Below are positions 1-7,496 of a stretch of 10,000 nt of DNA, piece after piece. The stretch's first letter is position 1. The number at the start of each line of letters is the position of its first letter. The translations under genes and the position numbers were made by a program. Under the pieces are notes generated by a model, which had not been told where the DNA came from, did not search any database, and worked only from the letters and a program-made list of their open reading frames with translations. This DNA comes from Conus ventricosus (Eukaryota; Mollusca; Gastropoda; Neogastropoda; Conidae), in the NCBI GenBank assembly GCA_018398815.1, contig CM031611.1:47720664-47730663 (forward strand). The letters run 5' to 3'.

Positions 1-73
1 AATACACGGAGGACAACCGCATGCCGCGGCCGTGTAAATAATCACACTGATACACTGATGTCGTGCTTGCTCG

Positions 74-101
74 GTTTTTGTTGTTGTTGTTGTTGTTTCG
101 C
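74..101. repeat. Short (GTT)n microsatellite
   Basis: About five tandem GTT units directly follow a T run. It is an ordinary short trinucleotide tract with no gene context; the flanks (1-73 and 102-177) look like unique sequence with nothing recognisable. Confidence 0.8.
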
Positions 102-177
102 ATCATGTGGATGGAAACACTGGCTCTGGAAAATCTGCCAATCTACAGACACTGGCATGTCACGAATGTGTGCGCGC

Positions 178-204
178 CACACACACACACACACACACAC
201 CACA

Positions 205-240
<36 letters not shown>
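178..240. repeat. (CA)n microsatellite
   Basis: CA dinucleotides run for about 63 bases with two short CCACACC interruptions near 200-208. Open frames crossing it on both strands are only His-Thr or Cys-Val runs and are not coding. The next 160 bases (241-400) are unique sequence without a recognisable feature. Confidence 0.93.
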
Positions 241-241
<1 letters not shown>

Positions 242-400
242 CACGCATGTCATGCATGAACCTGTGAAATTGTAGCAGCCGTGAGCTCAGATGACCTGTG
301 TGGTCCGTTATTGGGATTTGCTGTGAGGCCCAAAAGAAATTTGTCCTGTTCTCCACATGTCCGGGCTGTCTCCGTTCACAGATATAAAACGCGAGAAAAA

Positions 401-568
401 AAGGTTGAGGAATGGAAGCGAAAACATGAGAGACCGAAAGGAAGGAAGGAAGGCAGAAAAGAAAGAAGTCAGAAAGAAAGGAAGGAAGAAAGGAACAAAG
501 AGAGAAAGAAAGAAAGCGACGGGAAGGAAAGACAGAAAGAGAGAGAAAAAAAAAAGAAAGACAAAGAG

Positions 569-631
<63 letters not shown>

Positions 632-785
632 GGAAACAAAGGAATGAAAAGTTTAAGGAAGAACGAAAGAATAAGGAAGAAAGAAAGAAGGAAAGAAACA
701 AAGAAAGAGAAAAAGAAAGAAAGAAAAAGAAAGAAAGAAAGCGGCAGAAAGAAAGGAAAGAAAAGTTTAGGGAAGAATGAAAGAA
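401..785. repeat. Purine-only (GGAA/GAAA)n and (GA)n block
   Basis: Nearly every base on the + strand is A or G. The block mixes GGAA and GAAA units, then a pure (GA)n run of about 25 units (575-624), then further GAAA/GGAA units. The open frame through it is only Lys, Glu and Arg and is a composition artefact. Long homopurine/homopyrimidine DNA can adopt triplex (H-DNA) conformations, which is known for such tracts and not shown here. Confidence 0.92.
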
Positions 786-877
786 TTAAACTGTTCAGAA
801 CAGACTCTATTATCTGCTACCATGTCCGAGCTCTGTTTCGGAGGTGGAGGAGGACGAAGGAACGGGAGGTTATGTTG

Positions 878-908
878 GAGGGGGGGGGAGGAGGGAAGGG
901 GGGGGGGC
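878..908. repeat. G-rich run
   Basis: Two G runs of 8 or more bases are separated by a short AGGAGGGAA stretch. G-runs of this type could support a G-quadruplex on the + strand. No gene is associated with it. The sequence 909-988 that follows is unique with nothing recognisable. Confidence 0.75.
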
Positions 909-988
909 GTTAGTTGGCTGTGATTATTTCCTTCAAGCTCTTCGACTAGATATCCTGTAATTTCCTTCTATCACCTCGACCCTGTTTA

Positions 989-1011
989 CCCCCCCCCCCC
1001 CCCCCCCCCCC
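989..1011. repeat. Poly-C homopolymer of 23 bases
   Basis: An uninterrupted run of 23 C lies at the edge of the CT-rich block. Exact length in an assembly is unreliable for a run this long. It lies about 80 bases after the G-rich run, so the two could pair with each other as an inverted pair. Confidence 0.88.
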
Positions 1012-1040
1012 TCCCCCCTCCACGTGTGTCCCCCACCACT

Positions 1041-1184
1041 CTCTCTCTTCCCTCCCCCTTTCTGCTCTTCCACTTTCTCTCTCTCTCTCTCTCTCCTCCT
1101 CTCTCTCTCTCTCTCTCTTCTCTCTCTCATCCTCTCCCTCTTCACTCCCCGCCCGCTGCCCCCCCCCCCTCTCTCTCTCTGTCA

Positions 1185-1253
<69 letters not shown>

Positions 1254-1262
1254 TCTCTCTTG
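1041..1262. repeat. (CT)n microsatellite block
   Basis: Pyrimidine-only tracts, mainly CT with CCT and TTCT interruptions and a C run near 1160-1168, extend for about 220 bases. Leu-Ser and Arg-Glu open frames cross it in several frames and are artefacts. It ends about 45 bases before a GA block of opposite strand bias. Confidence 0.93.
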
Positions 1263-1306
1263 AGTTCAAATCAGGAGCAACTTAAGGAAATGCTGAAAAT
1301 CCAGAG

Positions 1307-1371
1307 GTGAGAGAGAGAGAGAGAATGAGAGAGTGTGAAAGAGAGAGTGTGTGTGTGTGTGTGTGTGAGGA

Positions 1372-1414
<43 letters not shown>

Positions 1415-1463
1415 GAGAGAGAGACAGAGAGAATGAAAGACAGAGACACAGAGAGAGAGAAGG
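1307..1463. repeat. (GA)n / (GT)n compound microsatellite
   Basis: GA units, a (GT)n island near 1346-1367, then GA units again with a few CAGA interruptions near the end. It mirrors the preceding CT block, so the two could pair as an imperfect hairpin with a roughly 45-base unique spacer as the loop. Confidence 0.92.
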
Positions 1464-1545
1464 GGTGTGGATGAATGGCTGTTGGCTGTGTTTTATTTCC
1501 CTAAACGACAGGGATAACCTTCGGGGCACATTGTTATTGGGGTCC

Positions 1546-1568
1546 TTCTCTCTCTCTCTCTCTCCTCT

Positions 1569-1629
<61 letters not shown>

Positions 1630-1630
1630 T
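1546..1630. repeat. (CT)n then (CA)n microsatellite
   Basis: A CT run of about 75 bases with one TTTT interruption passes straight into a short CA run. A small GAGC repeat (about 1650-1663) and a GA/GGGG stretch (1675-1707) follow. From 1740 to about 2040 the sequence is unique with no gene recognised, and 2030-2065 is a C-rich pyrimidine patch. Confidence 0.92.
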
Positions 1631-1715
1631 ACAGAAAGCATACGTGCACGAGCGAGCGAGCGAGACAGTGATATGGAGAGAGATAGAGAGAAGGGGGGAG
1701 GGGGAGAACTAGAAA

Positions 1716-1732
1716 AACCCTTTTAAAGGGTT
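1716..1732. repeat. Short perfect palindrome
   Basis: Arms AACCCTTT and AAAGGGTT flank a single central T, giving eight paired bases. The flanks continue to pair weakly (GAAA against CTTT with a bulge). There is no downstream T tract or gene that would assign it a role. Confidence 0.6.
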
Positions 1733-2257
1733 CTTTGAAGGATTGATAATCTACAAATGATTATGTTCCGGGGTGCGAAGTTCTTAGAAACATAGACTCA
1801 ATGGCGATGAGAGAAAAAAAAGAAAGAAAAAGTCAGAGACAGTCTTTGAAGCGAAAAAAACAAATGCTTCACGGGGTGATCAGTTTGTAGCGCATGTAAT
1901 TCAAGTGCGTTTCTTTGACTCAGAACTGTTTTCTCTTTGTACGGTCTGAACACAAAGCTACCACCACGATGGACACGCACTGGACCTCATCTTGCGTCTC
2001 CGCTTCCTGACTATCCCTCTCCTCCCCCACACGCCCTTCTCCCCCACCCCCCACCCCCTCCCCGCTATCAACACTACTCTTAAGCCCGCTTCTTCCGGTT
2101 CCCCAGTACACATCCACACCGGTCTGTCCTGTTGTTGTTGCTGTTGCAGTCCATGTGACTGCCCTCCACAGAGAGCTGATATATAGACCAGGAAGGGAGA
2201 CATTGAAAGATCGACGATGTCTTGGAAGATTTAACGTGCCTGAGAAACTCCATCAAC

Positions 2258-2356
2258 GATAATGATAAGAGAGAGATAATGTTGCGCTATGATAATGATA
2301 AGAGAGAGATAATGTTGCTATATGATAATGATAAGAGAGAGATAATGTTGCTCTAT
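2258..2356. repeat. 33-bp direct tandem repeat, three copies
   Basis: Three adjacent 33-base units begin GATAATGATAAGAGAGAGAT and occupy 2258-2290, 2291-2323 and 2324-2356. They differ only in the last few bases (GCGCTAT, GCTATAT, GCTCTAT). A fourth unit starts with GATA and is lost. Because 33 is a multiple of three, an open frame crosses it with an 11-residue repeat, but nothing else in that frame looks coding. Confidence 0.92.
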
Positions 2357-2440
2357 GATAAAACGACTCAAGAGCAAAGCTGTAGAACAAGGGGAAACGT
2401 CGGCGGCATTGAAACTAACTAAATAAAAAATCTGCTCATC

Positions 2441-2720
2441 AGCCCGCGTGGCGAAGTGGTTAGGATCGCGGACTCCCGGCTGGTTGGTCGTGGGTTCGAT
2501 TCCCGTCTTAGCCATGTGGGGTATTTTTCTGCCCCGACTGGCTCCTACTCTGAGTTGAGTTTGCTGCGGGCTCAGTTGGGAAGACTGGGACCACACAGTC
2601 GAGTTTCATTCACTAAATGGATGCATCTCTGAGAGTGTTGCTCAAATTTCCTGACCAACACTGTAGATGTCTGTATTTCTCGGGCCTGGTTGACGCCGGG
2701 ATATATCATGAAAGTAAACA
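2441..2720 (+). mobile_element. tRNA-derived SINE
   Basis: The 5' part (2441-2513) looks like a decayed tRNA. An RNA polymerase III A box, TGGCGAAGTGGTTAGG, lies at 2449-2464 and a B box, GGTTCGATTCC, at 2493-2503. The T-arm can pair (GTGGG with CCCGT around TTCGATT), and so can the D-arm (GCGA with TCGC). The acceptor and anticodon stems do not pair, so this is not a working tRNA gene. A non-tRNA body follows, with GTGGGGTATTTTTCTGCCCC then a CTGAGTTGAGTTTGCTGCGGG segment. The A/B-box head plus unrelated body is the standard structure of tRNA-derived SINEs. The 3' border is uncertain; no clear target-site duplication or poly-A tail was found, and about 2720 is a guess. Confidence 0.72.
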
Positions 2721-3321
2721 TATGGTTCAACCATGTCACGCTGTCTCAGTCCGAAATGGAAATCCGTAGAATCATCCTCGTCGTCCTCATTCTCATCGAT
2801 CAGCATTTTTTTTTTAAGTCTTAAATTCTGTGTGGCCTGTCATGCCCTGCTTTCATGGTGACCTCATTTTCGATGTCTTTTCCGTGTCTATGGCCTTGGT
2901 TTGATTCTGTCGGAGTAACCGGCGAGTTCAGGGGAGGGGGGGAGGGGGGGGGCGCTGGCGTTGGACGGACGTGGTGGCGCCCTCCGGGGGGAGAGCTCAC
3001 TCACGCCGGCTCCGAGACAAAGCAATTATTGTCGTCAGTAGGGGGCGTAGTAGGTGGTGGTGTCCTGCGTATGTTGGACCAGAACATGCATCACTGAACA
3101 TCACCGAAATGACTCGGCAGCAGTGCGGTGTCTGCTCCGGTGGGGTTACCTCTTGACAACTTGACACACGGTTGCTCCCTGTGGATTGCCGGTGCTGAGG
3201 CTGCAGCGAAACGGGCCTGGCTGTGGCTGTGGACAGGGGGAGGGTCGGAATGAGCGGCGTGGGTGCAATGCCACTGAGGTGGCACAGAAGATGGGACAGC
3301 GAATAAAAAAAAAACTGCTGC
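2721..3321. other. Unique sequence without recognisable gene
   Basis: The stretch holds a T run (2807-2816), a G-rich patch (2933-2952), and several short open frames of no recognisable family on both strands. I see no splice-bordered exon with conserved protein similarity. It may be intron or intergenic DNA upstream of the transporter exons. Confidence 0.5.
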
Positions 3322-3570
3322 AATAAGAAGTTAACACTGAAGACCAAATTAAGAGTTTATTATAACAAGAATGTGCTTTCAACCCTATTGTACAGCCGCA
3401 AAACATGGCACCTGAACAGTTGAGCAAGAGGAGAAGCTGGATGCTTTCGACTTGAATTGCCTTGAAGGATCCTGGGCGTAAAGGGAAGCAACTTCATCAC
3501 CAAGTAAGAAAGCGCGCCAAACAAACTCCAGTATCCTCCACTACATGCAAAAGGATCGTGAACTTGCAAA
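3322..3570 (+). pseudogene. Decayed LINE ORF2 C-terminal fragment
   Basis: Frame from 3331 reads LTLKTKLRVYYNKNVLSTLL followed by YSRKTWHLNS. This matches the well known region after the reverse transcriptase of many non-LTR retrotransposons, where LYGSETW-type motifs follow a K-x-x-L-x-x-x-x-x-N-V stretch. Downstream the same frame gives RILGVKGSNFITK, and after a frameshift the text continues VRKRAKQTPVSS. Three in-frame stops (3421, 3463, 3505) and the frameshift near 3505 show it is dead. The upstream catalytic domains are absent here, so this is a truncated piece. The clade (CR1, Jockey, RTE or other) cannot be decided from so little. Confidence 0.78.
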
Positions 3571-3624
3571 TAAGAACTTGTCTTGGAAGATGCCCTGAAC
3601 AATTCACAGAGAAACAAGAGAACT

Positions 3625-3674
3625 GATGTCGTCGACGTTTCGGTCGTAGACCCGTCTTCTGGACTGTCGACATC
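3625..3674 (-). ncRNA. Hammerhead-ribozyme-like motif (degenerate)
   Basis: Read on the minus strand this 50-base segment has the order of a minimal type I hammerhead. Stem I 5' strand is GATGTC then GTC with a GACA bulge. The core is CAGAAGA where the family has CUGANGA, so only the U4-equivalent differs. A 4-bp stem II (GGTC/GACC around TAC) is preceded by two unpaired bases. GAAA follows, then C, a GTC cleavage-type triplet, and the stem I 3' strand GAC plus GACATC. Stem III is essentially absent, as described for hammerheads of Penelope-like elements and retrozymes, which act as dimers. The deviation at U4 and the extra bases before stem II argue that it is inactive. It may instead be only a conserved repeat terminus. 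No Penelope protein is seen next to it. Confidence 0.4.
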
Positions 3675-3758
3675 AAATGAAAGACAAATAAATACGTCTA
3701 GACAACGGCGTATGAAAACATATACGTGAACGGACGAATATGTGTTTGAAGAGGTGGG

Positions 3759-3759
<1 letters not shown>

Positions 3760-3824
<65 letters not shown>

Positions 3825-3841
3825 ATGTGTGTGTGTGTGTG

Positions 3842-3901
<60 letters not shown>

Positions 3902-3925
3902 TGCGTGCGTACGTGCGTGCGAGGT
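3760..3925. repeat. (GT)n then (GTGC)n microsatellite
   Basis: About 62 GT units with two GCAT interruptions (3823-3826 and 3841-3844) pass into GTGC units (about 3883-3920, one GTAC variant). Both alternate purine and pyrimidine, a pattern known to favour Z-DNA. Cys-Val and His-Thr open frames on both strands are artefacts. Confidence 0.95.
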
Positions 3926-4250
3926 TGGGTGTGTGCGTGTGATGGGGAGAAGGAACGGGAGAAGCAGACAGAGGGAAAGGGCAAAGAGAAATAGAGAAAA
4001 AGAAAGCGAGAGAGTGATAGAGGAGGGGTCTTGTCTGGAAGGGGGAGCTTGAGAGTGTGTCTGGAGAAAAAAAAAACGCCAGAGGAAGGGGAATGGGGAT
4101 AGAAACTCCTATTGAAATGGGTCTATATGGATTGTCCACATGTGACCATCATCATTATCATCATCATCACCACCATCATTATCTTTGTGATAGAAAACAG
4201 AGAAGGAGCGAGGGGCAGAGAGAGGGACAGAGACAGAGAGAATTCTAAAT
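3926..4250. repeat. GA-rich sequence with a (CAT)n tract
   Basis: Purine-rich but less regular than neighbouring blocks. It includes GAGAAA-type stretches (3945-4030), an A run (4067-4076) and a CAT/CAC tract (4147-4180). No gene is recognised in it. Confidence 0.6.
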
Positions 4251-4267
4251 TAAGACAAACAGATAGA

Positions 4268-4276
4268 AACACACAA

Positions 4277-4331
<55 letters not shown>

Positions 4332-4428
4332 CAGGCAGGCAGGTAAGCAAGCAGACAGACAGACAGATAAACAGACAGACAGACAAAGATGGGGGAGAGA
4401 AGCGGGAGAGGAGGGAAGAGAAGGAAAA

Positions 4429-4466
<38 letters not shown>
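4268..4466. repeat. Compound (CA)n-(GA)n-(GGCA)n-(CAGA)n microsatellite
   Basis: CA units (about 4268-4293) switch directly to GA units (4294-4329), then GGCA units (4330-4342), then CAGA units (4352-4385 and 4429-4466) separated by a GA-rich patch. The change of unit by one base at each border is typical of a microsatellite that has evolved in steps. Confidence 0.93.
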
Positions 4467-4467
<1 letters not shown>

Positions 4468-4544
4468 GACACACAGAGAGAATAAACCAAAAAGGAGGGA
4501 AAGAAAGGAACAGAGACAGACATAGACCAAAACCAAACCCAGCC

Positions 4545-4769
4545 ACAACAAAAACAGACCCAGCTGACACTCAGCCGAAGCAGACTGACAAAGCAACAGA
4601 AGCAGAGACAAACAAAACAACAACAAAAACAGACCCAGCTGACACTCAGCCGAACCAGACTGACAAAGCAACAGAAGCAGAGACAAACAAAACAACAACA
4701 AAAACAGACCCAGCTGACACTCAGCCGAAGCAGACTGACAAAGCAACAGAAGCAGAGACAAACAAAACC
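4545..4769. repeat. 75-bp minisatellite, three copies
   Basis: Three adjacent 75-base units start at 4545, 4620 and 4695 and each opens ACAACAAAAACAGACCCAGC. Copies 1 and 3 carry CGAAGCAG where copy 2 has CGAACCAG. The unit is a multiple of three, so an open frame on each strand repeats a 25-residue block (on + it contains TDPADTQP and TDKATEAETNKT). The DNA lacks T on the + strand, which explains the missing stops without coding function. I do not recognise a protein family in either frame. Confidence 0.93.
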
Positions 4770-5001
4770 ATAAAAACAAAAACCAAGACGGAACAGGAGG
4801 AAGAGGGAAGTGAAGAGAACGGAGAAGAAGACCTTCAAGGTCCTGGGAATCCTGTACAGTGACGGCCAGGGAATCCCGCCAAGCTGCCGCTGAGGAAATG
4901 GAAACAAACGGTAACGCCGCCAGCACAAAAACTCGCTGGCCCTGAAACCTGTCAACGTGAAAAGTCCAGCAGACGGGGGGCAGATAGGGTGCTTACGTGT
5001 T
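4770..5001. other. Spacer between two minisatellites
   Basis: The A- and GA-rich flank of the first minisatellite gives way to mixed unique sequence. A G run (4975-4980) precedes the second minisatellite. No gene, splice-bordered exon or mobile element end is recognised. Confidence 0.5.
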
Positions 5002-5121
5002 AATCGAATTACCCCCTTTGTGGCGGTGTTACGATGACAATCGAATTACCCCCCTTTGTGGCGGTGTTACGATGACAATCGAATTATTCCCCCTTTGTGG
5101 CGGTATGAGGATGACAATCGA
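5002..5121. repeat. 37-39-bp tandem repeat, three copies
   Basis: Units at 5002-5038 (37), 5039-5076 (38) and 5077-5115 (39) share AATCGAATTA, CCCTTTGTGGCGGT and GATGAC. A fourth copy begins AATCGAG and diverges. The length step comes from the T/C run in the middle of the unit and the third copy has further changes near its end. There are no spacers between copies, so this is a minisatellite and not a CRISPR-like array. Confidence 0.93.
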
Positions 5122-5720
5122 GCCCCTGCCAATCGAAGACACGTCAGTGGATGTCGAAAGAATGGTGATTGAGATGAGATGAATGATAACAGCAGCTTCC
5201 AGTTTCTCGTGGGATCTGATCCAGACAAGAAGACAGATCGACTCTTGTCAAAAGTTAAATGTCATGATTTCCTGCCGAGGACTCACATACTCAATCTTCC
5301 AACGGTCCCCCCAAATCGGAGACGTGAACAAGTTGGTTCAGCGACGTATACAGCCAGATCCAGATCCAGAACACAGCTCCTAATACACTCCTCTTTCAAA
5401 ACAACCTAAGCCTCGATTAACTGTAGTTCATGAAATCGAAAGTTCGAAGGTCAAGGTGCAGCCGGGCCAATAAACATGATCGGAATATTCTTGGAATCTC
5501 AACATCTATGACGCCGTGTAACCAATCAAAATGTGTAAAATATTCTAAAGACAAATGATGCAGTTAATGGGAAAGAATTTCAAAGGTCGTTCACTTGGCT
5601 ACTCTTTGTATTACTGTTTGTTTGTTTGTTTTCACTTTCAAAACCATCCACAAATTAATGAGCCCCCATTTTCCACAGCTTTATTTTTAAAGCCACTGTT
5701 TCCCGCCCGGTCTGTTGCAG
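5122..5720 (+). other. Sequence upstream of transporter exon A, probably intron
   Basis: No conserved protein is recognised in any frame. The 3' end has the expected features of an intron: pyrimidine-rich sequence from about 5685 and CTGTTGCAG ending at 5720, directly before the exon. Small open frames at 5179-5409 carry no recognisable family. If the transporter gene extends upstream, this is the intron before exon A. Exons coding for the first five membrane segments were not found in 1-5720. Confidence 0.55.
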
Positions 5721-5858
5721 GCGTTCAGTCTGGTGACCTGCGCCCTCAGCGCTCTGTCTGTGTTAGTGCTCATGGCCTTCGTCTGCGTGGGTTACTTTCA
5801 CGTGCAGCCCCACAACTGGACGCAGCCGCCGGGGTTCTTCACCCATGGCTTCAGCGGG
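5721..5858 (+). CDS. SLC7A cationic amino acid transporter (CAT) family, internal exon A
   Basis: The exon encodes 46 residues, beginning AFSLVTCALSALSVLVLMAF and ending PPGFFTHGFSG. CAT proteins are plasma-membrane or intracellular carriers of arginine, lysine and ornithine in the amino acid-polyamine-organocation superfamily. Residues 3-26 form one membrane segment. HNWTQ at 31-35 holds an N-W-T glycosylation sequon in the loop that is extracellular in CATs. The closing F-x-x-x-GFSG matches the family's F-P-x-GFSG, which continues directly into VLSGA of the next exon. Borders: acceptor CTGTTGCAG at 5712-5720 and donor G/GTAATG with GT at 5859-5860. The length of 138 gives phase 0 on both sides. 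It is partial: the upstream exons are missing from the window. The exact paralogue (CAT1-4 or SLC7A14-like) cannot be fixed. Confidence 0.87.
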
Positions 5859-5875
5859 GTAATGAGACTTGAAAT

Positions 5876-5876
5876 T

Positions 5877-5917
<41 letters not shown>

Positions 5918-6056
5918 GGTGGTGGTGGTGGTGGTGGTAGAAACAGTAATAGTAGAAGTAGTCGTCGTCGTCGTCGTCGAAGTAGTAGCAGAAGTTCAGT
6001 AGTAGTTGTAGTCGTCGTCGACATCGAAGTAGTAGCAGTAGTAATAGTTGTAGTAG

Positions 6057-6093
<37 letters not shown>

Positions 6094-6740
6094 AGCAGTA
6101 GCAGTAGTTGTGTTGGTGGTGGTGGTGACAGTAGTTATGGTAGTAACAGAAGTTATAGTAGTAGTGGTACTAGTAGTACTGCCAGTACTAACAATGGTTG
6201 GTGGTGATGATGGTGACGATAATAGTGTAGCAGTAGTATTGACAGCAACTGCAAAAACAGCAGTAGTCGTAGTAATCGTAGTAATGGTCGTAGTAATAGT
6301 GGGAGTAGTAGTATTAGTAGTTGTTGTTGTAGCAGCACAAGTAGTAGTTGTGGCAACAATAGCACGAGATGTAGTAGTAGGAGTAGCAGCAGTAGTAGTA
6401 GTAGTGGTAGTAGCAGCAGCAGCAGTACTAGTAGCAGTAATAGTAGTTGTAGTAGCAGCAGCAGTTCTAGAAGCAGTAGTAGTGGTAGCAGTTGCAGCGG
6501 TACTTGTAACAGCAGTAGTAGTAATAGCAGCAGTTGCTGCAGTGGTAGTGATAGTAGTGGCAATAATTTTATTTCTTGTTGGTTGCCGGTGATGGTGTTG
6601 TTGGACATGCGATGACAGTATACTGGTACAGCAGATGCAGCAGCGGCGACAGCATTAGCAGCAGTAGTCGTTAAAAGTGGTGGTGGTGGTGATAGCAGTA
6701 GTCGTAACAGTAGTAGTAGTTGAAGTAGTCTTCATAGTAA
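5876..6740 (+). repeat. Imperfect (GTA/GTG/GCA)n trinucleotide repeat
   Basis: The first 65 bases are near-pure GTG/GTA. The rest keeps a three-base period with substitutions giving GTC, GCA, ATA and ACA units until about 6560, then fades by 6740. Open frames read as Val-rich on + and Leu-rich on the minus strand and are not genes. It lies entirely in the transporter intron. Confidence 0.9.
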
Positions 6741-6854
6741 CCCGTATTATTTACAAGTGGTACCGTTCCTATGGTCCTTCTAGAAGGATGCGTTCTTGCT
6801 GAATTGGTAGCAGTTACTAACATAGCATTGCCACCATCATCGTCATCTCCAACG

Positions 6855-7130
<276 letters not shown>

Positions 7131-7496
7131 CATGACAATGACGCATGAAAATGGCAAAAGGTTACATTTCACCTTTTTCAAAACTCGGATCATTCAGAAC
7201 TCCAATATTTGCAAACAGCGATCTTCTGTTAATCAATATGTTTCACTCACTTGTGTTGCTTCCATCAAACTCACACGAAAACTCCTGAGTCGGGAAGAGA
7301 CTATAGCCACAACGCTCACTCAGAACAGATCTTTAAATGTTTTTTCGTTACAAGGGGTTGAATGACAACAGATAGACAGATGCCAGGCTAGTTCAACACG
7401 AACAAATTGCGCCTAGCACCTAGCTTTGCCCCAAACGGATCTTGAGGCCGGATAACCCATCAACCCCCCTTGACCCTCTTCCTGTATCCTGTCCAG

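Noticed and set aside
42..1310. Long Lys-Glu, Leu-Ser and Cys-Val open frames on both strands
   Set aside because: They are created by GA, CT and CA microsatellites that contain no stop codons; no family resemblance or splice structure.
1960..2000. Possible LINE endonuclease remnant (reads HDGHALDLIL on + strand)
   Set aside because: The G-H-x-L-D-L-I-L pattern resembles endonuclease domains of LINEs, but it is only about ten residues and has no readable flank.
2125..2149. A splice acceptor (pyrimidine-rich TTGTTG run ending GCAG)
   Set aside because: The sequence after it hits a stop within three codons in one frame, and no conserved protein follows in any frame.
2441..2513. A tRNA gene
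   Set aside because: A and B boxes and a T-arm are present, but the acceptor stem ends and the anticodon stem do not pair. A long non-tRNA body follows, as in a SINE.
3360..4139. A 259-codon minus-strand open frame
   Set aside because: Its middle is a His-Thr run over the GT microsatellite, and its ends overlap a LINE fragment that reads in the opposite direction.
4123..4955. Leu/Cys/Ser-rich minus-strand open frames of up to 267 codons
   Set aside because: They follow the 75-bp minisatellite and the GA/CAGA microsatellites and look like membrane proteins only by composition.
5002..5121. A CRISPR-like repeat array
   Set aside because: Copies are directly adjacent with no unique spacers, and the DNA is clearly eukaryotic.
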